Translations under genes and position numbers: made by a program
NCBI RefSeq assembly: GCF_032362555.1
Contig: NC_083527.1
Coordinates: 4,402,001 to 4,466,000 of the forward strand
Direction: 5' to 3'
DNA from: Amyelois transitella
Lineage: Eukaryota > Arthropoda > Insecta > Lepidoptera > Pyralidae
Length of the DNA stretch: 64,000 nt
In this document: positions 54,771 to 64,000 of the stretch, in pieces
Position numbering within the stretch: position 1 is the stretch's first letter
Layout of the letters: every line of letters begins with the position of its first letter
The notes under the pieces: model-generated
Told to the model about the DNA's origin: nothing
Databases searched by the model: none
Seen by the model: the letters and a program-made list of their open reading frames with translations, nothing else

Positions 54771-55007
54771 TTTGATATCAAAGAGTTGTTATTTGACCTT
54801 TGACCAGACCATCGCCAGCTCAGTCTTTCAATCTTAATTTCATATAGTGAATATTTCTAATGTTTCTCATGGTGGGGTTTTTACAAATATCTTATTTCCT
54901 AACTCCCAACATGCTTTTTACCATGGCTTATTGTTGTTGTAGAAAACATGGGCTGTGTTTTGTTTTTGAACCAGCATGTTTACTAACTTTGATAAATATG
55001 TATATAA

Positions 55008-55205
55008 GAGGCCGCCCGCGACTTCGTCCGCATGGAAACCCTATCAATCCCGCGGGAACTCTGGGATAAAAAGTAGCCTATGTGTTATTCTGGGTCTTCA
55101 GCTACCTACATACCAAATTTCATGGTAATCGGTTTAGTAGTTTTTGCGTGAAAGAGTAACAAACATCCATACAAACTTTCGCCTTTTGTAATAGTATAGT
55201 AGGAT
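55008..55205 (-). mobile_element. Family H retrotransposon tail
   Basis: 'gcccgcgacttcgtccgcat' to 'tgcgtgaaagagtaacaaac'. Related pieces occur at 43545-43745 (other strand), 50440-50600, 60895-61115 and 62076-62290. Confidence 0.65.
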
Positions 55206-56174
55206 AGTAGGATCTTTCCCTCCCGGCCCAGGCAGCCTGAAAAGTGGCTTATGTCCTCCATACTCCACACTAAATACAAAATTTATGGTGTTTGAAAGAC
55301 AGGCAAACAAACCCAATTTCTCATTTATAATATAAGAATAGATAAAGTCTCTTCATTGGATACTCTAGAGAAAGAGAAGATTGAAACATGCGTGTGATGA
55401 TGTTGGAACCTTAGTGAAGAACCTTGTGTTAGGATAAAAAATATTTGTGAAAGATTTGGCTTATAAATTAAATTTTTGATTTTCATAATTTAAATTGACA
55501 AATAAAGAGTTTTTTGCTGGCGAGCACCCAAACAAAGCCATTGAAAACTTATTTTGCATTATAAGGACAACAGTCTTGTGAAGCTTGGAATGTCAATCAT
55601 TTGATGGTAGTTTTATTAGGACTTTAAGCTTAATTTTGGAAATGCTGTGTCACCTATAATTGGGTTGCATGCTAGCACACTAAATGTAATGTTTATTGTA
55701 AACGTTTGTCATGTAACCTGTTGGTGTACCTAAATAAATAAAATAAAAATAAAAAAATTATATATTTATTAACAAACTATTGCCAAATGATTTTACATGT
55801 CCACAGTCAAACAAGACCCTATTACTGAGATCTGTCCATCCACAAGGTTGTATCTTATGAACAGTGATACTTGTTTTGAAAAATATTTTGTTTTTGCATT
55901 TCTATTGAAAAAAATAAGTATGTAGGCCATCATACAAAAAACAGATGAGTGATTTTTTTAGATGTGTTTTGTATGTTTGATTGGAACGAAACTGTGCCGA
56001 AAAATAAAAATTTAAATGTATGCAGGATGCATTTGTAAATTATCTTCTCCCTAGACTTCCTATAGGTCTTTGGTTTCCTGTATTTTTGTTATAAAAGTAC
56101 CTACCTACCATTAAAAACACAAAGCCCAGCACATATTCAAATGATCTAATTACTCAATGTTACAAATACTTTGG

Positions 56175-56390
56175 AAAAAGACCATTTCATCTCCCACGGA
56201 TGTCGTAAAAAGCGAGTAAGGGATAGGGTAATAAACTTGGGATTCTCTTTTAGGCGATGGGCTAGGAACCTGTCACTATTTAAATCTTAATTCCGTCGTT
56301 AAGCCATACAACTGAACCGAGACTTTGAAGTCTTTTCGCGATTGTTGGCTCTGTCTACCCCGCAAGGGATAAAGACGTGTTTATATGTTT
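56175..56390 (+). mobile_element. A-family repeat
   Basis: 'aagaccatttcatctcccac' to 'gggataaagacgtg'. Diverged, with a poor microsatellite tail. Confidence 0.78.
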
Positions 56391-57769
56391 GTATAAAATT
56401 GTTTATCCTTGACTACCTTTGTTTTTGTCATTTACCGTTGAACAGACCAAGCCCATCACATGTTCCAAATGAGCTAATTACTCAATGTTACATTAAAACT
56501 CGCTTTCTATAAATCATCTCGGCCGGTATAAGAGACGATTCTATATTTAGATTATGGTTGTCAATTCTCACGGCACTCATTGTTGGCGTTTTTGCGCCAG
56601 AGTCGTAATAATCGTCTGAACAGGATAACTCGAACGCAAACTCCATTACTCATCGTCTGAATAATTGTTCGTGTTCCATTTTTAAATAATTTCAAACGAG
56701 ACATCTGATCTCTGGATAAGGTATCCACCAGGTATACCTAAGTACTTGCAATTGCAAGTTGCATACTAATAAGTATTCGATGCACAGCCCAAACCACTGG
56801 GGGTTCGAAATTTGACATGTAGGTCACTTAAGTGGTCGAGGGTTATATTAAGAGAGGAATTCCCGTGAAAACGAAAATTAATTCTACAGAATAAACTTTA
56901 CTTGAAAAATATTTTATTTTATTTTACCAGCCAGTGTCATGGAGTAGTTATGTTATGTCTACTTTAAGTTTTTACCTTAAACCACCCATTCTATGAAGTG
57001 TTATTTTAACTTTAATGCGAGGGAAATATACAGGTGGTTGTTGCCTTGACTGAGCTTGAACATATGTTGTCTAATTGCATACTTGTACTGCATAATTAGA
57101 ACTACTGGGAATTTGTTTTTTTTTTATGCAAAGAATTATAAAGTCATACATATAAGTATTTTTCTTTCTTAAAGAGTAGCTGTTTCTATGCAACATTGTA
57201 GGTATGGAAGTTCTATTGATTCATCAAAGATTACACGAAATTATTTATCAATGACACGATAAAAGTAGTATTTAATAAGCCTTTATTATCTCCTTCAATA
57301 TCTACCAGAAGATTATTTCTAATGGAGCCAACAATCTTCTCGTCTGTTCTCGCACCTTTATCTCGTGCCAAAAATTGGAGAGAGAAGGCTAGAAGAATAT
57401 GTGAATCCACACTCATGCTGCTCGTGGTTCTCGCCTTCTCGCGTGAGTGTGGAACGGGCTTAAGATTCATCTGTTTGTACCGTATTCTTAGAACAGCTAT
57501 AGTGTATGTGCCATCCATCCGTATCCAACATGATTGTTAATATTTAATTGGATTTTCCGGTTTATTGTATTCGCATTTACTAAAGTCTATATTTAAAAAG
57601 ATAACGATTTATTTTTAGAGCACAATCATCTGTTCTATTTTCAAACTGATTTTATTAGCATGATACATTCAGGTACATTGTGTAAGGATGCGTTTCCATA
57701 TAACAAGCTATGCGAAGGTATGGAACAGATGCACAATAACTAAGCAGTACCTACCTTAGATTCTGACAT

Positions 57770-57870
57770 TAAGCCAAGCAGTTGAACGTGGCCTATCAGT
57801 CTAATCAAGACTGATCGGCTCTGTCTATCCCGCAAGGGATATAGACGTGATTATAAGTATGTATGTACAA
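57770..57870 (+). mobile_element. A-family repeat, 3' half
   Basis: 'attaagccaagcagttgaac' to TATG units. Confidence 0.75.
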
Positions 57871-58254
57871 GAGTACTACTACTACCTACTAAATGCAACG
57901 TTCGCAACGTAATTTGGCGCCGCCAATGATTCATTGCAATCAATACTCGTATTCGTGTAAAATAATGAAACCTAGTGTACCGTTTTAACTGATATTCCAC
58001 TTGGAACTCGTATTAGTCACAAGCTGTTGTCCGCGACATCGTTCGCCGTAAAGCGGAAAGTCCCCTTATTTTTCGTTCCAGTATGTATTTAAGGATATTC
58101 TCTCTTAGTGCACCCCTAAACCACTAATCTTTATTGTATCCAGTTAACTTTACCAATTGACTGTCCGATTCCGTTCAAAACTACGGAGTCTACATGTTTA
58201 TATCAATTTAGCTACATTTTAGTTTAAATTTCTCTTCTATGTCAATTTCTGTCT

Positions 58255-58430
58255 TTAAGGGGACTAAGGGATAGGCTTATTAACTTGGATTCGTTTTTAA
58301 GGCGATAGGCTAGCAACCTGTCATTATTACTGAATCTCAACTAAATCATTAAGCCAAACAATTGAACGTGGCCTACCGGTCTTTTCAAGTCTTATTCCCC
58401 GCAAGGGATATAGAGGGACTATGTGTATGT
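58255..58430 (+). mobile_element. A-family repeat, truncated
   Basis: 'ggggactaagggataggctt' to 'gcaagggatatagagggact'. Confidence 0.75.
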
Positions 58431-59046
58431 CAATTTATTTATTTATATATAAATACAATTCGTGATACGAATTATTTTATTTTAATTATTTTACACTTAC
58501 AAAAATTTAATTGATGTTGCCCGTAGCTCCACCCGCGTTATCGAAAATCTCCATTCATTCATTCCATTCTCTAAGCCTGTTTCTCAGTAAAGCAGTTGTA
58601 TAGAGTTTTCGAGGTATAGTGAGAGTGCAACACTTTCCCAAATGTGTTCAGAATAAATGCTGATAATGAAAATTTTACGCATGCGCCTGTTGAACTAGTT
58701 ATGAACATTCTGTTCGCTCGCTCCTTCTTATATGGAAATAGAGTTTAGCCTCAACTTTGTGCTTTTTTACATGACAAAAGCAGTTTATTCGTGCTGTAAT
58801 TTAAAAAATATATATGTGCTCCCCTTTAAATAATTCTAAACGCATGACAAAGCATTTCAGTTTCGTACATACTTAGTAGTTGTTTTGTCTGTTACAGTCT
58901 CATGGTATGTAAATACCCAAATAACAACGCCATCTAGCGCAAATCGGTAGAACTACAACGCGGTCAATACATACCACGTTGCATGTCCACTCCTAAATAG
59001 CTAAGCACCAGGCAAAACGGGTAGTAGTTAATTTTTTTTTTTATAC

Positions 59047-59097
59047 GCTTATGTCCCACTTAGCAAAAGATCAGATTTTGCTAAGTGGGACATAAGC
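59047..59097. repeat. Perfect hairpin, 22-bp arms, 7-base loop
   Basis: The arms begin 'gcttatgtcccact' and return as 'agtgggacataagc', with loop 'gatcaga'. The pairing is perfect and it lies beside a T-tract. Confidence 0.9.
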
Positions 59098-59807
59098 ACA
59101 TCTTTCAGACCACGAAGTAAGGACCGGGAAAAAGATGAATTAATGAGACATGGATAAAGTTTATAATAATACCTGCTTTCTGGTGTAGACAAAAACAAAA
59201 TAAATCTAGTATTTCCTCACAATACAGAACATGATAATGATGCTATGGGTTTTATATTTGGATGATGAAACAATGGAACTCTTTGAACAAGGTGACCTAA
59301 AGAAGAATTAATAGCGACGAGACGACACAAGATAGATGGCCGCGATATTTGTTGTACAGAGTCGGTTAAGTTGCGGATAAGGCATTAAAACACATCTTAC
59401 GGGGTAGACAATGTTTAAGTGCAAAGAGTTCTGAAACTATTGGGCTTAGTGACATTTGGCAAAAATATGTGTGGATCTATCTTGACATAATAACGTAACA
59501 TAATAATAAAGTACGTATAACTTCTTTTTTGTACCTTTTATAAAACCTGCGGCTTTACACCGCCAAACCACATTATAATAAAGCGTATTTGTGTAGCCAA
59601 ATTAACATACTTCACCAAACCACAGTATAAAAAATTGTATTAATGTAGTCAACAAACTAACATAACCATCTCTCAACCTCAACGATCCAATACTGCAGTA
59701 AACATCTTGTGTATCTTACGATATCGTATAAACTTCATTAAAAATGCACCGGCCGATCGGAAACTTGTAAAGTTTGCATGCGCATGTAAAAAGTTTCAAA
59801 CGGGGGG

Positions 59808-59934
59808 TATAAAAATTGCGACGTTGTTGTTGTAACAACTTTCTCGTAAAGACAGCGTCGTTCGAGTTTTTGTGTCTTGTCTTCTTCATCCACACTTCAC
59901 AAATACAATATTTTTTACTTATTAAGTAAGCCTA
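59808..59934 (+). promoter_or_regulatory. TATA-type promoter with candidate alternative first exon
   Basis: TATAAAA at 59808-59814 sits in 'ggggggtataaaaattg', a clear TATA context. Transcription would start about 30 bp downstream (near 59840). A donor-like AA|GTAAGC lies at 59934/59935, giving a leader of about 95 bases without a long frame. The next + strand coding exon is G-alpha-s, 4 kb away, so this may be an alternative G-alpha-s promoter. Transcription is not shown. Confidence 0.4.
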
Positions 59935-59938
59935 TATT

Positions 59939-60168
59939 TGTGTGGTTCCCGGCACAAATAAAAAAAAAGAACCACTTCATCTCTTTCCCATGGATGGTCG
60001 TAAAAGGCGACTGAGGAATAGGCTTTTAAACTTGGAATTCTTTGTAAAGGCGATGGGCTCAATTCTATCATTAAACAAAACAGCTGAGCGTGGCCTATTG
60101 GACGTTTCGATACAGTTGGCTCTGTCTACCCCGCAAGGGATATAGACGTGATTATATGTATGTACATA
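59939..60168 (+). mobile_element. A-family repeat next to the TATA leader exon
   Basis: 'tgtgtggttcccggcacaaa' to a TATG unit, starting only 4 bp after the donor-like site at 59935. Confidence 0.8.
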
Positions 60169-63100
60169 TATCCCATAGACAAAAGCTGTAGCGGTTGCAT
60201 AGACGTTAAAACTTATGTCTCGCCTTCGATTAGACAATCCGAAACTTTATTTTAAACTTTGTGGTTTCTCGTGTAACATAATTAATAAATTAACAAGCCT
60301 TGGGAGTATTTTCATGGTCAGTCATAATATCCAGGTCCAATTTTATCCGAATATCCCCCAATTTAGCTCAGGATTTTAATTTACAGGAGGCTTTGGTTAG
60401 GTCTAAATGACCTAACAATATGTATTTAAATCAATTAACGCCTCATTTCCATACCAGATGGTCGTGAATCTTTAATTGCATCATTTCATAACGACCCTTA
60501 GTGAGGAATTACACTGACAAGTTTACCCATAAAAGTGTATGGCGAAAGCGGGTTACGTAATCATAATAACTCATATTTACAAGGTGGTTATGTTTTTTGA
60601 TGCACGTTGAAGAGATGTCCCTGTGACCCTGTCCGAATCCTACCGCGGTCATGACTCTTTTCTTAGTTAGGTACATTAGTTTAATTGCTAATCGATGCTC
60701 TTACGGCGAGGGATTGTGAGGAAGTCTGCACATTTAGGCATATTGATGAGTAATGACAAACATGAAACCAGCTACGTTAGGTCCCTGTTGCAAGATTGCG
60801 TAAGGTAGATAGTCGAAATAAGGTCCACTTTAAAAAAGAAGAAAGGCCTACCCAGGAAATATCTGTGTAGTCACAGGCCCATATCAATATTCCAACTTAT
60901 AATTACAAATGCGAAAGTAAGTATATTTGGGTCTTGTCTCTTCACGCGTTATCTACTAGATGAATCTTCTCGAAATTTTGCGTTTGGGTTTTGGAGAAGG
61001 ACACAAACGATGCTTTTCATTCCAGTAAAAACTATATTTCCTGTGGTTTTTGCCTGTATTTATTCTTTCGTTGGAAGCGCTAAATTTGCGTGGGCGAAAC
61101 TGCGGGTATGAAGCTAGTATGGCTGTACATTTTCCGCAAATCCGAAGGGGCAATTCACACGGTCGCAATAGTAACATAACAGGGATCACTGGCCTGCGTT
61201 AGAATTTCAATCGGATCCAGTGACATGTGTTGTCATACAAATATAGTGCCGCTTATGTGACACACATACATATGTAGTCGGAATTGCTAATCCGTGTTGA
61301 TAGTATGGGCAATATAGAGGACAAAACGCAGGGCCGGGCGGCCATCTTCTATTTGTGATGAATACGAAATCAGGACATGTGACTGTGCCCTAACTGTAAT
61401 AAAAAAATATTAATCAATTAGAATTTTTTTTTTCTTATCTTAATCTTAATTTTGTCAGTAAGCCAGTGACTCTACTTCTTCAGTCAGGGTTATTTCATGA
61501 TGCGACTCCCATCTGACCCCCGAAACTTCGCAGGGGCACCTAACCCATATTGTCATGGTATTACCTATTACTATATATTTTCATTAGTGTCTTAACGAAA
61601 AATAAAAGATTTATTAATCCGTATATTCCGAATGTGTACTAAAAAGTCTGAAAGAAAACGTGTGGAAAATCAGTTTGACAGTACCTAACTAACCACCAGT
61701 TAACCAAGAACATTAAAACGTATATCAACTTAACCAAAATCACTTAGCATACGCAGAGGCGACAAAAGTCGACGGCATAATGAGGGCATTAGCATATTTG
61801 TTGCATTACCCGAGAACAATTGCTAACAGAATGGCCCTACAGCCCGCTTGGACGCGTCGTCGTGTGTTTAGTGATGGGACTAAGCGCGACGCTCTGTTTG
61901 ACGATATCGATGTTAAAATGACATTTTACCAATTCTGGATAAATCGATTGATGGGTTTTAAGCTATTTAAAATTTGTATAGAAATTGTCTTCAAAACGTT
62001 GCATAGATTAAGCTCTTTAATGGACGCATTTTGCTTTAGTTACATATATATGATATTATAATACAACTTAGCATTACCCACAACTTCGCCCGCGCGATTT
62101 ATTGCTACCTACAAAAGCATACATGTTTTTCGCGTATCCCATGGGAACTATAGTTTTTATCGGGATGAAAGGTGTGCTTCTTCGGACTCTTAATTATATT
62201 TAAGTGAACTTCCAAGAAGTTTGGTTCAGTAGATAGCGCGTGAAGAGGTAACAAACTTTCTTTTGCATTTATAATATGTATTACTATGTATGGATATCGA
62301 AAATGCGTGTCCGTGTTACCTATTGGTATGGCGTAACATGAATATTTTTTTTTGTGTTTTTATTTGTGTCAAAAAAACCTTTTATTAATCAGATTCACCT
62401 TACCAAGGAAAATACAAAAAAAACCCTCACAGTTTCCTTGCCCAACACTATCTGCTCTTCATGTTGATGAATGAATTCGTATAATTATCGATACGTCTAT
62501 GACACATCTCTAGACTAGACGCCAGGGGGGTCTCTAGGCATTTCGTATTCTGTCTCAGAAGTCGTCGAATGTTGATGAATGAGAATTATGACTACAATAG
62601 GTGAGTGATAATTCCCTTGATTTAAATAAGTCCGTCGAAAGTGTTACTGTGATAATGAACCATAATTATGTCCCTTCCTAGAATATTGCGCGCTTATTTT
62701 AGATTTTGGTGTAACGTAGTAGGTAGGTACTCGGTTTATTTTTGGTTAGATAAGAACGTGTTTTGCTAAAGGCTTGCGCAGTTTTTGGACTGAAATTTGT
62801 TAAAAATATACCAATATGATGTTACAAGAGGGAATAAATTGCTCGGAACCTTTTGTCGGCGTTAACTGGCCCGTTCGTTCAGTCTTTTTAAGAAACTGCA
62901 TCTTTTTTTAAATTAATTAAAGATTTACGAAGGAGGGACCGATAAATTATCATAATTTCTTATGCTAGGGATAGATCAATCAATTAGATTTGAACTCTCA
63001 TAATATTGTTAAATTAGTAAAAATTTAAAATTAGATTATATATTTAAATGTTTCATGAAATATTGGTAGATGCGAAAGCTACTATTTATATAATATGAAA

Positions 63101-63533
63101 GAAATAAGATTTATTAGACACTCACAAATATAACAGGTTTACTTTAATAATTAAACAATTGCTAGCACCAAAATAAATAAAGTTTGTGTAACTGGGTGAA
63201 CGACAGTTGAATGAAACGAAGAAACGGGCAGCTGCTCAATACCTGGATACTTTTACCCCAAAATTCGTACAGGTCTAGTGAAAATCTAGGCTTAAGCATA
63301 TTCGTTAACGTTTCGTCGTACATACCCAAAGTCGACTTCAAGAATAATTTTTAACTAAATAATTCCATAAGCGACGCGCATTCCGTTTTAATTATAATAA
63401 TTGCCATGAAGTCACTTGTTGAAATAAATTAGGCTTCACACACAAAGACATTCCTAAAATCAGCATTTTCTGCATAGTTATAATTCATTCTATAGTTTTT
63501 CTTAATATAACGTGCGAAAATCTTATTTTTACA

Positions 63534-63860
63534 ATGACTGACGCTGAGAAAATGTCCTCCATAGGAACTTTACATAATGGCGATGTAGACAATAAACTTG
63601 CAATTTTAGCAAAACAGCTGTGTGACCTACCCATGGACAAATTTCAAAAGCGCGTTCAAAAAATTTTAGAAACTGATAAATTTATGCATACTGAACTATT
63701 GAGGGTGTCTGAAATTAGTCAAGCGGAATACGCCTTAGGCTGCGTTTCCACTAAAGGAACCACGGAGATAACCGGAGAGGAGTATAGCTTTGTATGGTTT
63801 GACCAATCACAGTCCTCGAAAACTCCGCTCCGCTTCAATGGAAACACTCCAGCTCCCTAA
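63534..63860 (+). CDS. Unrecognised 108-aa reading frame upstream of G-alpha-s
   Basis: The frame starts ATG ACT GAC and its first 67 residues look protein-like: charged, helical, for example KLAILAKQLCDLPMDKFQKR and KILETDKFMHTELLR. From about 63737 the DNA looks like a MITE-type insertion ('ggctgcgtttccact' ... 'aatggaaacactccagc'), so the C-terminal third is probably transposon-derived. I do not recognise the family. It could be the first exon of an unknown gene, a gene fragment, or chance. Confidence 0.25.
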   Translation: MTDAEKMSSIGTLHNGDVDNKLAILAKQLCDLPMDKFQKRVQKILETDKFMHTELLRVSEISQAEYALGCVSTKGTTEITGEEYSFVWFDQSQSSKTPLRFNGNTPAP

Positions 63861-63862
63861 CG
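63737..63862. mobile_element. Possible short inverted-repeat element (MITE-like)
   Basis: The left end reads 'ggctgcgtttccact' and the right end, on the other strand, 'gctggagtgtttccatt', an imperfect inverted pair. The interior has 'gaccaatcacagtcctcg', a phrase I associate with small lepidopteran DNA elements. The flanking TTA and TAA could be a target duplication. The boundaries are tentative. Confidence 0.35.
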
Positions 63863-63951
63863 CAGACGCTCCGTCAACTGTCAAACGTTTCCATAACCGT
63901 CGAAGGGTTAAGTAGTTCATTGTGATAAAGGATTTTTCATTTTGTCCACAG

Positions 63952-64000
63952 GTGGGCAGCGTGGTCGGCCATGGGGTGTTTCGGATCACCGGGCGGCAAG
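63952..64000 (+). CDS. Galphas: G protein alpha-s subunit, first coding exon (3' partial)
   Basis: After the acceptor 'tttgtccacag' come 19 bases of leader and an ATG in a strong context (gcc ATGG) at 63971. The ten codons read MGCFGSPGGK, matching the start of insect G-alpha-s (MGCFGSP...), with Gly2 and Cys3 as lipidation sites. The protein is the stimulatory GTPase that activates adenylyl cyclase at the plasma membrane. The rest lies beyond the window. Only ten residues are visible, but the motif is specific. Confidence 0.8.
   Translation, partial: MGSVVGHGVFRITGRQ

Larger units (their letters stand above)
53841..63951 (+). other. Putative 5'UTR intron of G-alpha-s: mostly repeats
   Basis: About 10 kb without a confident coding exon. 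It holds a degraded tRNA-headed SINE (54417-54620), several A-family copies (54650, 56175, 57770, 58255, 59939), transposon tails (55008-55205, 60895-61115, 62076-62290), a perfect hairpin (59047-59097), the TATA element at 59808 and the unknown frame at 63534. Frames near 57322-57540 and 61780-62061 show no family features. Confidence 0.6.

Noticed and set aside
57322..57540. Opposed frames with partly palindromic wording
   Set aside because: No domain and no splice context; treated as intronic noise.
61780..62061. 93-aa frame starting MRALAYLLHYPRTIANRM
   Set aside because: No recognisable family; the end is AT-rich filler beside a family H tail. It could be revisited with RNA data.

Overview
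The window is AT-rich animal nuclear DNA with GT-AG introns. It is very probably from a moth or butterfly (Lepidoptera). The interspersed repeats support this: a roughly 270-bp family ending in (TATG)n/(CATA)n microsatellites, a tRNA-headed SINE, and tails carrying the phrase 'cgcgacttcgtccgcg'. I recognise these as typical of lepidopteran introns, but I ran no database comparison. No bacterial-type operons, CRISPR arrays or complete tRNA/rRNA genes are visible.

Six genes can be built by joining exons whose splice phases all agree. On the + strand: (1) 142-4095, the 3' part of a small secreted cysteine-rich protein with a WAP-type cysteine pattern; (2) 8390-26027, a 12-exon dual-specificity-type phosphatase matching animal PTPDC1, 605 aa, catalytic HCHAGLGRTG; (3) 26609-27890, a two-exon DAP1 homologue of 102 aa. 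On the - strand: (4) 48146-30088, a 22-exon voltage-sensor and cyclic-nucleotide-domain Na+/H+ exchanger of the sperm SLC9C type, about 1261 aa; (5) 52500-49449, ORC6, 6 exons, 286 aa. On the + strand at the right edge: (6) the first coding exon of the stimulatory G protein alpha subunit (63971-64000, protein start MGCFGSPGGK). A 5'UTR-like exon ending at 53840 probably belongs to gene 6.

Layout: 1-4.1 kb WAP gene; 4.1-8.4 kb intergenic, with a perfect palindrome of about 490-bp arms; 8.4-26 kb phosphatase, with a 7-kb repeat-filled first intron; 26.6-30 kb DAP1 and a long AT-rich 3' region; 30-48 kb exchanger; 48.2-49.4 kb a degenerate tandem array next to the ORC6 3' end; 49.4-52.5 kb ORC6; 52.5-64 kb a divergent promoter region and the putative long 5'UTR introns of G-alpha-s.

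The genes do not form one pathway; this is ordinary eukaryotic gene order. The most unusual points are: the long perfect palindrome; a 252-bp tandem triplication carrying an exchanger exon together with a tRNA-like segment; an exchanger that keeps an intact S4 voltage sensor but has changed ion-site and cyclic-nucleotide-site residues; a phosphatase exon enclosed by facing inverted transposon copies; and a TATA-type promoter with a candidate alternative first exon upstream of G-alpha-s.
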